A stretch of 64,000 nt of DNA. Source: Lethocerus indicus. Lineage: Eukaryota; Arthropoda; Insecta; Hemiptera; Belostomatidae. The notes beneath the pieces were generated by a model. It was not told the origin of the DNA. It did no database searches and saw only the letters and a program-made list of their open reading frames with translations. Of this stretch, positions 20,201 through 33,100 are shown piece after piece (the first letter of the stretch is position 1; each line of letters starts with the position of its first letter). The DNA lies in the NCBI GenBank assembly GCA_019843655.1, contig JACDQD010000007.1:22958365-23022364 (forward strand), in the 5' to 3' direction. A program made the position numbers and the translations under genes.

Positions 20201-23200
20201 ATTAAGGTTAAGCTATTTCAAAAGGATGAAAGTTTTTAAATTATTCATACATTTTCTTTGTTACCCTTATAATAGCATGATAGCAATCAGTAAATCAGTT
20301 AATCACAAAATTGGTACAAATCAAAGACGAATTCATACTTTGTTCAGCGAATAGCACTTTTGTAGATTGTACTTTGCAGACTGGTACATATAAAAGAAAG
20401 AATTAAGTGATAAAACATGTATTTCCTCCATAAATGTAGGTGAGTTTTGTAAGATACATTTTCTGGAAACAGTTTCCTTTAAATGTTGTCGTACTTTTGT
20501 GAAATTTGATATACAACACGGTATTATCAATTGTAGGAAAATTTATTATCTACCAATATTTTGCAAATTATTCCGTTCAGAGCCATTCGTTTTTTTCCCA
20601 AAACCACGTTTCCGTAACAAGTGCCACATCTTGACTTGTTGGGCTCGTGCCACAGCCTTAAGATCAATTTAAATAGAGGACGAGGGTATGATTTTTTTCT
20701 GGTTTTGTTTGATTCCAGGAGGGAAGACGACTAAACTGGCGAGCGGTCTCTTCACGAGGAAGTCCAGACGGCATTTCCGCACCAGTAGTTTCAGTACGTT
20801 CGATTCAAATAAAAAATAAAAAAAGAGCATTTTAAAGGGAAAAATTGGTTTCTAGGGCTTAACACTACTGGTGACAGGTTATTTTCCGCCTTCTTTCCTC
20901 TAATTGGGTCCACCACCCTTTATTAATGCACTAACAGCGCATGACTTTTCTTTCTTGGGTTCCTCGTCGCTAAAAAAACAACTGTGGGTGTGTTCTTCAT
21001 AGGATATGTGACTTCTGCACCTTGACTCAAGGCGTGGAAGTTCGATTTCCTAATTCGAATTTTTCAAAATTATTTGTTGACAGCCAACCTTCTTTCTTCT
21101 TCTTGTTATTTTCAAACATATTTTTAGGATGCATTTGCACGGGAAAATTTCGACACGGACTCGCAGCTTATTTCTTGAACATTGCCAGAACATGATAACA
21201 ACTCATATTCTACAAATAAGAGTTCAAAAATGGACATATCTTAAAATGTAGTAGTTAGTTTCAAATATGTTTACTACATCGCTTTCGCATGCCAATGAAT
21301 GATGTTGGGTTTTTGAATTCTATATTCTTGTTGTATCAATTGAATATAAATGTTGTTTAACCTGCTGATTGTTCAGTACAAATGATTTATCTCTTACCTT
21401 TTCAGTACTCGAGTGCAGTGGTTTTGTGAACATTTTCTTTGTCATCCCACTTGAAGTTTTTGAAGTCTCACGTGTTACTATACACTTGCAAAACTGTATT
21501 ATGTCTCCACTAGTATCCTTCACAATCCATACACCCTTCCCGAAAAAGTTGAAAATGTGTATGCAATCATACACTATTTTTTTCTTTCTTAAAATGCAAA
21601 AGTCCTAAATGACATCTTGAATGAAGTTGAAGTATTCATTTAATCTTATTTATTCAAACGTTTGTTTGGAATATTTTACCCCATTTCTGAAGATGGAGTT
21701 GGGTTTAATTAACAGTTCCTTATTTTTAGTTTAGTGGAGCCTATCCATCAATGTTGTACACCTCCTGATTTTTGCTCTACCCAATGGGAAATGAGTTTGA
21801 AATTGGTGTCCATAGTTTCCCGATAATAATTCACCCAGTGCTAATTGTGTTCTTGTCCTATTAAAATAGCGGTTTGTCCCTGACGTTTCGGAGCCTTCGC
21901 GGTGTTCCTTCCTCGAGTGGACCCGGCCGTGAAACTACTAGCGGTGGTGGGGGTACCAGTACCCTCTTGGTGTGGTGGGGAGCTTGGGGTGGGGAATTTC
22001 CAGTTTCCAGGCGGGCGGCTTAACCTCAGTCCAGTCCGAGATCCCGTCGAGGTAGGAAGTGGCCCGCGATCAGCCGCTACCCAGTGCCCGTCGGTTTAGT
22101 GTTAACCTCAGTTTCGCACTTCTCGTGAAGTAAGTCCAAGGGTCATACAGTAGTGTGTGTGCGTTGTTGTGTATTTCTTACTTTGCTGTGTTTCATTTAG
22201 TCACGATTACCTGTAATTAAAAGAAAAGTAGTTTTCGTAATGCACGTCGACCCACACGACGATGCCCAGCTTCATACTCTCGCTCAAGAGTAAATTTCGT
22301 CTTTTTCAGCATGAAGGTAATTTCAAGTTTTATCCCATCCGCCTTTAAATGTTTTCACTGCTTTACCTCGAATGGCTTCGACAGGTCATAGGTTTTCATT
22401 ATCTAGCCGTTACTTTGTAGTGCTTTAAATTTGATTGTTCGCTCACAATATATTTAGTTTAAGGTATAGAATAATATAGATATCACAATCTACATTTGTT
22501 AATTTCTCTTTTTTTTATATATGTAATCACGAGAATTGTGTATAATTAGTACCACAATTATTTAACTTTGAAGTACAGTTACCGTGCACACGTGCGTTTG
22601 GGCACGTTTCATTATAGAAATTGCTAACTGACGTCTTCATCAGATAACTCAGTCTCTTGAGTTATTCCCAAAAATTTAGGGTCCGCGTTATATAACATTT
22701 TCAACTTTTAACTAAAAAGTCGTCTATCTTCAAGTTTGACGTATCGTGGATTCCGTTTTTGTCGGCGGAGACTTGGTTTGTTTCAACTTCGCATAAATAT
22801 AATTGGTCGTCGTACATAGGGCCACGTTCTGAAAAGTACCTGTTTACCCATAATCGGGCCTTTGACCCCAAAGAATCGAGAACCTAGTCTGAAACCTTTG
22901 GAACACACCAAGATAGATTGATTTTCAAGAAAATGTTACAGATTAATATCATATTGTGTACCCGTTTATGCATAGTACCGAATAGATTTCATTCGAGTTT
23001 GCAATCCTAATATGCAATGTTATTGCGGCGTTTAAGACAAGAATGGATTGTAAGTTTGGAAATTCGTTTTCCACCCTTTCGTTCTTCTTCTTAGTTTCCT
23101 TCCTTTAAACTAAAGATTAGATATAGCCTAATACTCTGCAGATAAATTTAAATAGAATTGAAACGTGTAGCTGATCCGCAGGTTAAGTCTCCTATATACG

Positions 23201-24594
23201 GAATTCCAGGGTCAGTTTGAAATTTAAATTCATGTTTGCTTTCAGCACAAAAGTATTCTATATCAGATATGAAAATCCAAATATTTTAAGCTGTTATGGC
23301 ACGAAATTATGGCAGTGATCTTTGTTAGGTTTGTGTTGGCTGCTCTGGCCGTGGGTTTAGTGATTTTAGGTTAGCTTGTTAGCAGGACCTAAGTCTGGTG
23401 GCTCAAATTTATTGTGATAACTACACTAAGGTCCCATTATTGTTATGCAGCAATTTTTCGATTATATAGAGTTTTAGTAAAAGAGCATAAATATTTTTGT
23501 TGAAATTTGACAATAATGGCTATCAGAAAACACTAGTCTGAGCTGTAGGAGATTGATGAAAATCAGCGCAAGTTTTCTACTTTTCTTGTTTCCTCGTACC
23601 AAAATTTGACCTAAAATATCCTTCCATAATATATCGGAGTGTTTAAGATAACATTCACCGCTTTTGAGAAACATTTACTCGCACGTGTTTTCCTGTTCAC
23701 GCCGGCCAGAAACGTGCTAATATTCACAATTAAACGTGTGGAAAATAGCAATAATGGTTAACTAGCATTAACTGAGAACTAATTCTTCCAAAATAATTTA
23801 GCCTTGTTGAGTGCGGTAATTAGAATCTCTGTATCTCATACCTAGTCAACATATTTATGAATAATTTAAGCAGAATTAATGTTTTAAGTGCTATCCATGC
23901 AAATCAGTATTCGTTATCTTGTACAATTTATCACTTGAATACCACTGTACAATGGGTGTTTTGAACTTAACAGCTGATCCAATTTGCTGCTAAATATTAA
24001 TTGATCAGCTGATCTCTCTGCTCGGCTGCTTCGGTCTGGGTTCAATAACACTGAGATATGTTCTACCAATGGTAGAAAACCCTCCAATTTCTATGAAGAG
24101 GTAGTAGCTAGACTGTGACATTATAATAGACACGAAGAATATTATACTGATAAAATATTAATATTTTAACGTTATTAACATATTTACTACCGTTCGAGAA
24201 TGGTCATGTGGATTCTAGATAATTTTCATTGGCCTCCCTTGTCACGTAGACATTGAGCTTCAGTAGTAATAAATCATGATTCGAGTCAAATGGTGGAGTG
24301 CGATATAACAATTACCCGATGAAATGTTTGCCCTTGTCTGTGCCCTCATGAAAATCTGTGTGATGACAATTGTCCAGTAGCTCACTCTGTCCCTTAGGCC
24401 AAGTTGAACATAAATATAGTCGGTCGGGAATATAACGTGCTGAGATTAATTGGAAGGGAGAAGCCTTTGGTTGTGCGTTGAAGTTGATGTTAGTAAACTG
24501 GTCGGGGTCGGGTCGACTCTAGTTCCTCCTTTCTCCGATGGGCAGTCACTCAGTCTGGGTCACGATGACCTTTACAGTTTTATGAAACACTCGG
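17211..24594. other. Non-coding stretch
   Basis: Unique DNA. Two successive minus-strand open frames (20082-19768, 104 codons; 19762-19289, 157 codons) are in different frames and have no recognisable domain. A GC-rich patch lies at 21.9-22.1 kb. Confidence 0.55.
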
Positions 24595-24830
24595 GCGAAA
24601 GAGAGAGAGAGAGAGATAGAGACGGGGAGCGGGAGAAGCGAGCGAGAAAGAGAGGGAAGGATAGTCGCGTGATACCGCTCCTCCGCCTCCTCAACTTAGA
24701 GAGGAGGTTCTTAGACTTTTTTCCAGATTGAGGAGGCCGAGGTGAAGAGAAGTGAAGTGGGCTTGGGGCGCGCATGCGCTACACCGCCCTGGGGTTCACG
24801 TGCTCACAGCCCAACGGCATTGTCTCCCCC
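24595..24830. promoter_or_regulatory. Promoter-like cluster: GAGA tract, NRF-1/EWG-type site, E-box
   Basis: A GA-rich run (about 24598-24660) is followed by GC/CpG-rich DNA with GCGCATGCGC at 24770-24779, a perfect NRF-1/erect-wing type palindrome, and CACGTG at 24797-24802. The combination within about 200 bp is typical of insect housekeeping promoters or GAGA-bound elements. No transcript start is proved, and neither strand nor target gene is clear. Confidence 0.35.
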
Positions 24831-26883
24831 AGAATGCAAGAATTATCCAATTCTCCCTTTGAAACAACGGCCATTTAGAGTATATTAATGAACAAGCACT
24901 CGTCATATTTGAACGATATTCGGCTTATTATCGAATACTTTGTTTTGTAACACTTTGGCGATGCCAATACGATGCGGTTAAGATATTTGCGGGTAATATC
25001 CAGGCATTCGTTCGGAATATCTTCACTTCTGTTTGTTGTTAGTCAATAACTGTGAAAACATGTTTGTTTTAATACTTATTTTAATACTGCTGAAAGTTCG
25101 GTAGTCTATGGCGACGTTGGGTAGCTGAAATTGGTCTAGTATAGGGCAAAACAAACGAGAAAAGGTAACATAATACTTCGCGAAATTATTTTATCCCAAC
25201 TGTTGTGGTTAATTGTAGGTACTTCAGTTCTGCACAAAGTACTAAAATTAATCTAACTGGGTCCTATTCTTACCCTTTCGAATACTGCGATACAAGAGAT
25301 AATCGACTGATCGGTTCTTATTTTGCGTTAGAAAATATCGAATAGTCAGGTTTGGCTGCAGAAATCTTACGAGTTAGATCCGACGCTCGTCTATTACAGT
25401 ACTAGGAGAGTACCGTTAGCTCGACCTAATTTTCACTTTTCCCCAATCATTTTCTGAAGTCCCCGATTATCACACAACCTGTATTCGGCCGGTTAACACA
25501 CAAGCGATTTAACGACCTGTCGCGACGCTGCTATCATCTATGCCGAATGGCAGATAATATTTGTATAATAATGATAGACCTCGAGACCTGAACGGATTTT
25601 CGAGTTGTCCGGTAATACTAATAACGGGGAAAACGTGCCGCAAAAGCAATCCGCCTGTAAATTGAGTTGAAGCGCACTGGTCAGAAGGTTGCCGGTGGAG
25701 TTGAGCAGATGGAGATAGAGCTCTGCTTATCGTATTGAATGTGCGAGAGAGCATCCTGTGTTTCGCCCTTGATATCGTTTTCACAATATACAGTTCCGGA
25801 TGATGTATGATCTATAAATTTTGCAAAATAATTTATATACAATCACTTACTTAAGCTCCGCTGTATGATGTGTCCTTACATATTCTGGACGTTTTATAAT
25901 ATCTATAAACGTATTTTACCATTTACAGGGCATATTTCCCATCTTCAGATGAATTGATTTAAATTTTTACTAAAAATTTTAGTCATTCATCCAAATGTAG
26001 ATAAACAATTGGTACTGAGGTAGAATGCTTCAGTTTATGATAAATATTACACTGAAATATTTTGAAAGGTTAACTGTCATACTTGGTCTTTTACGCATTA
26101 TCCTTTTGAGGATATGTATTCCTGTGGATTGTTCGATAGCATTATATTTTGCTTGTTGTAACCGTCAGTTATCAACGTGTACTCATCTAGTCTGAAATTT
26201 TTTCATACGTATTACATGTTTGGAATCCTAACAATGGCGTGAACCGGTAGAGAGGGAGCCTGTGTAAGTAACGGCCGACTGTTTCGCCGGCCGGGCTATC
26301 GTCTTCCGTCTTCCTTATTTTTTTTTCGCTTTTTTTCGTTAACTGTCGGCCTTCTAAAAACGAAACCAGTTCCTCCTTTTATAATTTCATTGAGTTTTCT
26401 CCTGTCGACTGTCGCCTTTTCCGGCGTTTAAACGCTCGGTGCCCTCGCTTGGAAGTTTCTTGTTCAAAAGTCTCATCTCTACAATTAAAAGATGTGCAAC
26501 ATAAAAATTTGAACTCATGTTAGTAGATACGCCCTGGTACGTAGATAGATTATTTTAGCGTTTTAATATTAATTATTTATAGGTAGATAGATAAAAATGT
26601 TTGTTTACGGCACCATAAAATAAGGAACTGGAAATATTTCTAATGAAATCTTTCATTGGTATATTGCCTGGGGGACATCGAACCGCCTGTAAGTCCTGTG
26701 ATATTCCATAGGGTCCGTACGCCGGCTGACTGGTTAAACGAAAGTTGCTCTGTGAGTTGAAATGAGGCATAACAGCATTGTGTCAAAGACAATGAACTAA
26801 AAGGTCAAGGAACGGGCTTTGTCCTACTAGACGGGGAACACCGCCTCAAACAGGCTCCGCAATAGTGAAACTTATTGTTACAA

Positions 26884-26886
<3 letters not shown>

Positions 26887-26935
<49 letters not shown>
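26887..26935. repeat. (AT)n microsatellite
   Basis: 49 bp of pure AT dinucleotide repeat in intergenic or intronic DNA. Confidence 0.97.
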
Positions 26936-26937
<2 letters not shown>

Positions 26938-28191
26938 AATAATCAATACAATTTTTACGCCACTGCTGTTTGTTCTCACTTAGGCATAAGAATGAGTGGA
27001 GCATTAAGTTTATGTGATTATCATAATAAATTAATTAAAAATAGGAAATCGATTGGAATGTCGATGACTCCAGTACACTTTATTGATTTTATTTACACTT
27101 TTTTAAATGATATATATATTGCTAGATGTGCAATGTATTTGAAATCATGGCTATAGATTTCCACTTTCAGTTAACTTTCTTTTCCCCTTAAATCCCGTCT
27201 AGGGTTTAGAGTTTTTAGAAGTACGCGTCGTTTCATAGCCAGATTCAAGTTAATATTTTACCCCGATAGTTGGTGGGTGATGGTCGGCCGACTGAAATGA
27301 GGTCCCGCCGGTGTATTGGGGGTACCGTGGTAAACTCCCCCACTTGCGGGCCTGATGACCCAGTAAAGGGTACTAGTGCCAGTGCACTGGGGGGCAGCAA
27401 CGTGCTAGCCGTGTGGGCGTACTCAGGCCCCAGGTTAGTCCTCTTCACTCCCGCCGCTCTCTCGTCGAACCTCGTTCCGCATCCGCCTCGCTTCCTCCCT
27501 CCCAATTGCGCAATTTCAGATATCTGCATCTATTGTACTAAACAGTACCCCAACTGTAATAGAAATTTAGGCTAATCCTTATTTCGTAAATTATACAGAA
27601 AGTTCGGCACAGAACCTCACTATATGTCTATATTCCCCAGTCTGGAAAAAGCTTGGGAGTTTACAAGCGTCTGTAAAATATTAAATTGTTTAAATATTTA
27701 ATTAATCGTGTCAGCTTATAATTGCTGTTGTTCCGACCATTTGTTTCGCGACATCAGCGTTAACGCGAGGCTAACGTTTTCGAGTTTGGAACGGCAAAAG
27801 CTTCCTAATCGCCTACTATGATTTTCGGTCACGTTTATTCTTGCTTGTTTTTCAACGATGTCCCAATTTCGTTCGATATCCTTTTATTAGTACATACGTG
27901 CGTGCTCTTTCTTTTTAAACGTGGAGCCAATAAATTATTCGGCGTTGCGCCTCTATTCTCGTATTCAATCGGATTACTCGAATTAAATTAGTTTTAATTT
28001 CTATTTCAGAACTCTGCCTACAATTGTCATAATAGTGGGATATTTCGCGTGCCCTTTCTCTCTTTTGTCTGTTGGTTCGCTTCCGTCCTCTGGGTGTCGT
28101 CGGTAGTCAATCGACCGGGAAAATCTGTTTACCTAAGGGACGGCGGGATTTGTCGAAAAGTGTCGGAATGCTTTCTCGAAAATCGCCGTTT

Positions 28192-28209
28192 CGATTGCGT
28201 ACGCAATCG
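28192..28209. repeat. 18-bp perfect palindrome
   Basis: CGATTGCGTACGCAATCG is fully self-complementary, and a further CTGCGTACG half-copy lies about 10 bp downstream. Such a CpG-rich perfect palindrome is uncommon in a window of this composition. Confidence 0.9.
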
Positions 28210-29094
28210 CGATTCGCAACTGCGTACGACCGGGTGCGGAAATCGGTATCCGATATCTTGGAGGGAGTAATCGCCGCTTTTATCTCGAATTTTTGTTATA
28301 TCTTGAAACCTTCAACTTTCGGTGGCAACCGTCGCGCAGAGGAAATGCTGTTCTAGCGATAGCGAAAACGATAAACGCTTTCGTAAGGTCGTTCAGCTCA
28401 GTCATTGTGCCAGAAACTGGTATTCTGCCAGATATAGGAATTCGACGCCCAGGCATGTGAGTGCAATTGATTAGGTTTTTACACACAGACAGACCAAATT
28501 ATAGGGTTTATAACCCCAATTTATCCTGTCTTGTTTACTATCTAATACTTAGTCCATCAGCTTTTATCCATTTTACTTTTTTCAGTTACAGTTTACCTGT
28601 TGACATTTGATGTTTCCATGTTTCGTATCAATTCCCCGTATTGTTAAAAATAACGATTTTTTTGATATTTTTGGTCCCCGTTATAGTTCGCTTGCTTGGC
28701 AGTGTTTAAATTATATTTTACAATATTGTTGACTGAAAACTGAATTGCGGCCGAAGGAAAAAAATTGTATGCCTAGTACTTGAGGCTGCTGGGGTATTAA
28801 AATGTCGTTCATTTCGGTCGGCCCCAAAAAAATGAAAACTCGACTCGGCGAAACTTTCTCCGGCGCCCTGCTGGAATTTTCGCTCGGCCGATTCGAGTTT
28901 TACCAATCTTAGTAATTTCTATTTAATGAGTCGCAGAATCGCAATTCCCGTTGGGGCGGTTTCACTCCCCCAGTTTTTACTCGGTTTCGTTTCTCGGGTT
29001 CGATTCCTGTTGCTGTTATAACAGAAAGACCGGATGGATAGCTCTGCAGCGAACTTCTGGCAGTTCATTTCGTCTTGAATCTATCCGGATTAGA

Positions 29095-29165
29095 TTCTTT
29101 GGTCCACGTTGCTAGACAGGTTCCGGCTTCTCGCCATTATCAGTAGGCGCTCCGTCAGTTAGTGA
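29095..29165 (-). repeat. Diverged relative of the fold-back/hammerhead-like element
   Basis: TTGCTAGACAGGTTCCGGCTTCTCGCCATTATCAGTAGG aligns in order with arm 1 at about 63130-63186 (GGTC, TTGCTAGA, CGGCT, GCCAT, TCAGTAGG, GTCA, TTAG). The minus-strand boxes are changed to CTGATAA and GGAAC, so it would not be a working hammerhead. It is a single arm; I saw no inverted partner. Confidence 0.4.
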
Positions 29166-29624
29166 GCTTGAGAATAAATTAATTAGCTTCTCCTGACCTG
29201 AGATAATGTTTTCAGTATATGTCCTTACTGCGAACCGATATTTTCGGTTTATGAGATACCACGTGCCGAATTCGTAATTGCCAGAAAAATGAAAATAGGT
29301 TGTAATTATTGTTACATCGGCTGTAATTAGACGTCAAGAGATGTGAAACGATTCCCGGCGGAAGTCTAGAGGGAACGTTATTTATGGTCGAATCTTTAGA
29401 AAGCCGGTCTGTCTGTGGGAGTGAAGATTGGGGGCCTATGAGAACGCTACTTCTATAGTAGTTTCAGTGGGTCGGATTTTGGGAAAATCGCAAAGGGTAC
29501 AAATATTCTCTCGATTACATATATACGTAGTAAAGAAGGCTCGACCTACTCAGTAATATTAATTATTTATTTTGTTCGTACATTATTTAGTTTTTCTCAG
29601 TATACCTTAAATATACTGCCTTAG

Positions 29625-29649
29625 ATTTTATATTTTTGCTTAGGTGAGT
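29625..29649 (+). promoter_or_regulatory. Candidate recursive splice site
   Basis: A T-rich tract ends in GCTTAG|GTGAGT (AG at 29642-29643, donor from 29644). Both splice signals are near consensus and overlap at zero distance. There is no adjacent coding similarity. Confidence 0.3.
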
Positions 29650-30062
29650 GTTTTCGTTATTATATTTGTTACCATTCATAATTACTTGTTTAATTTCCAG
29701 AATTGCAACTGTTTGTTTAGCGCACTAGTACAAACAGAAATGAAAACACTGCAGTTGGTAAATTTATATTATAATACTTCGCGAGATACTGTGTTCCTTT
29801 TATCCAAAAATTGTGTTTGCACGTGGACCAATAGTTTCTTTTTAGGCTCTTCCTATCCCAGTTAACGGTAGTGATTGTGAACAGATCGGATGGTGTATGG
29901 CTTTATGGGTGTATCCTGTCTTCCATTGAGAGTCCTTGGCCCATACACATATAAATCAAACGGCGACTCTCCCAACGAGAAAAATCTATTGTCCGGATCG
30001 CATATTGAGGCTGATCTGTATTATAGCCCCCCCTCTTGTTGTAATATTACATTATGCTCAGA

Positions 30063-30066
<4 letters not shown>

Positions 30067-30104
<38 letters not shown>
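30067..30104. repeat. (TA)n microsatellite
   Basis: 38 bp of pure TA repeat; the Tyr-Ile frames across it are artefacts. Confidence 0.97.
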
Positions 30105-30107
<3 letters not shown>

Positions 30108-33100
30108 TATTGTATAAAATGCATTCCGCGTTCTGTATATTATTTCCTTTCAGTACAGGTCACAGTTTATGAGTTCAGTATTTATGCTCTCAGTGCGCTT
30201 TGTTGTTTGTATGTAGGATTCGTTATTTTGGTATGGGCCCCTGCTTACATTACCTCTGCCGAACCCTTTTCGGGTTACGATTGCCCCGAAGCTCCATTTT
30301 TTCCTTCAAAAGCTTTCCCGTGAGAAATGTTCGGTAAGAAGTATGATATGTGTGTAATTATCGGCGTGTACATATGTACAGTAGATTATATGAATACGGC
30401 TGTGACTCTACCTAATGGGAAGCTAAGAAATAAGAATTTGTATCCTTCAAGTCAATTAATCCTTTCTTGTTTGTGAAAATTTTACCTCACACAATCTTCG
30501 TTTGTATACTTTTATACAATACTTTTAGAAATTAATAAGGGAGTTTTCAAATATTTCAACAATAACGAATAATGCTTGAGGACGGAGTATTACGTAGGGC
30601 GTTGGGGAGTTGCGTTGGTGCTGGAAAATTCCACCCGTTTAACGGCCCTAAAAACGAGTTTGTTTTGGGAACGCGGTTGTGTTTTCGGTCGTCAAAATTA
30701 TTAGTGCGATGATTAAAATTCCAAGGCGGAACCGAAAAGCGACATTCGGTTCTTGGTTGGAGAATTGAGTTGGAACAATTCCATTTTTTTAAACGTTCGA
30801 CTTTGCTGGAATGCCACTTATGAGGGGATGCCAAAACGTTCTCAAGTTAAACTGGTGACTGTAGTCTGTAATTCGAAAGGGATTTACTAAATATAGAAAA
30901 CTATTTTTGGAAACTTCTTACATAAATTAGGATGTATTCTTACATAAATACATACTATTTACTGTTGACAGGTTAAATATGTTTACTATGTAATGAATAC
31001 ACTAGGTATATATATTTTCAAATGGATATAACGAGATCATATCGTTTTAATCCATTTAATGAATAAATCGATCAAACGTTAGGCTATTGAAACTAGGTAA
31101 CCTGGAAAATTGTAAAGTAAGCATTTTCTGCTGACAAGGTTGCATCAGCTATAGTCGGCAAGCGTTAATAGTTGTCAATATTCCGTTATTATCAAAAATA
31201 TTTATATATATTTTTATGTAATCATCTTGCCCCCAATCGCAAAAATTCCCAGGAAAGTACGCCCAAAGTTTTTTCGAAGGATGAAATCTACCGTAAATTT
31301 TCCCTTACCGGCAGAAATAGGAATTAATTGCGGCATAAATATGCGGTTGATAGTTACGGTATCGCTACGGTGAGGTCTTTGGACGGTGACTGCGGTCGAA
31401 CATGTAACCGCCTCTGGTTCTGTACAAAAATTGAAACTTGCTCAGTTTATTTGGGTTTACGTAACGTCGGAGGAGATGTGACGTCAGATCTTGTTTCCTC
31501 AACAGCGTAATGGGACCAGAACTGTCCAGAGAGTCTTACTTAAGAAAGATTCGGAATAGTAAAACAATTCTATAGTAAAGCAGGGCTCAGTTTGATTATT
31601 ACCTAAATAATCGAACTATTCTCCGTACGTTTTCGGCGTCAACGGGTCCTCCTTCAGATCCACTAAAATCATGAGGGAAATGTAAATGTTTAAACGATAT
31701 CGTTGAAAAAAGATATTGGAAGATAAAAAGAATATTTGCGATAACTGAAAGAATTATCCTAGCATTAATTCTGATTTTGTTTTCATTACAGCACAGTCAA
31801 AGTAATCATTGAGCGCTGGTTGACAAAATTTCTTGTTCGATTTGCTGGTGAAAATTCGGTGTTATATTTCATAAGCCAATTCGTCAAATTATACCTGTTT
31901 CAGGTTTCGCGATAACCAGTCCGGCAATGTTTTTCCAGTGTATTGTGGTTGGGTTAGATTTTTTTTAACTGTTGGAGGTCGTAATCAGAAATCGAACGTT
32001 ATTGAGCCCTTTGGCCGGCGTGCACGCGATATCCCCCGTCCAACTGTGGTTTTCTTACAATTCGATTTTTTCCCTTTTCGCTTAACCCGGATAATTATTT
32101 CTCGGCTGTATGAATGGTTGCCAAAGGGGTTTATAGTGTCAGATTTTATTTCGTACGTCATGGATGCAGCCATTAGTTATATATAGTGTAGTGTTTCCTA
32201 GTAGAGCCAGTATTTTGTTAATGAAAATTGTTAGAAAAATTTCGAGCCAGTTCCATATGTATGGGCGTTTCTTTTTATGCCTTCCCATCGAATACTTGAA
32301 CACTTCCCTGATGTTATAACCCATAAAATTAGGAGACCGGCTGACACGGATTTGCTTCCAAAAAGAAAATTAATATCGTCCCGTTGTTTCGGTGTTGGTG
32401 GGCGTTCTGAACCGCCCTTTTATGGCGGTGTCGAGCCCGGCTTTTGTGTTCCCATTGAACCGGCGCCTACCAGTTTAGGTTATGGCGGTGGGGTTCGGGA
32501 ATATGCCGGAGAATGGCTTAGACCAGCGAAACGTTGCCGCTTCTATTAGACGGCCCCTTTTTCAATCTACCAATGTATATAAGGGGGGCCCAACCTTTTC
32601 CATGTACAGCGGACAGTCGACTGTTCCTTTAAATATAACTCGGAAACGGAAAAATACAAAACAGTGTGTTCCCCAAAATATACCGCGAAATTGCTTTAAT
32701 TCATAATTAGGAATCTAAGAAGGATTTTATCCGTCAGTTTTTTGAGTTATTCATAATTTTGAAGAACTTCGTCACTGTTGCCATTATCTATACTATTATT
32801 ATATATACTAGTAAGCTATACCGCCAGTAATGTTAGTACAGACATATTGTAGTTCATCGGGATCGGGCATGGGTACGTGCCTTGCCCGTTTACGATAGCG
32901 AGAAGCTGAAACCGGTCTATCTAATACTATAAATGTTCTATAAATGATCGAGTGGAAAATCTCAAGAGTGATGTTGTTCCGATTCCTAGGCCCCCTTTCC
33001 ATAAATAACAAACTGATGTATATAAATGCGGGGTTAAATATATTTAGAGCGTCCATATATTATGTCTATGGTCTCTGGAATTTCTGGATCATTTATAGGA

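Noticed and set aside
20430..20446. AG|GTGAGT at 20439/20440 as a fourth ratchet site
   Set aside because: The preceding sequence lacks a convincing pyrimidine tract (CCATAAATGTAG).
22310..22316. Seven-base microexon between TTTTTCAG and GTAATT
   Set aside because: Too short to support from sequence alone; neither flank shows other exon signals.
27245..27575. Mutually antisense open frames of 94 and 101 codons
   Set aside because: Same compositional effect in a local GC-rich patch; neither product is recognisable.
28993..29012. GGTTCGATTCC B-box-like motif
   Set aside because: No matching A-box or cloverleaf upstream.
31792..31903. Possible internal exon after TTTTCATTACAG, open for about 37 codons
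   Set aside because: The acceptor is good, but the downstream donors are weak and the peptide resembles no family I know.
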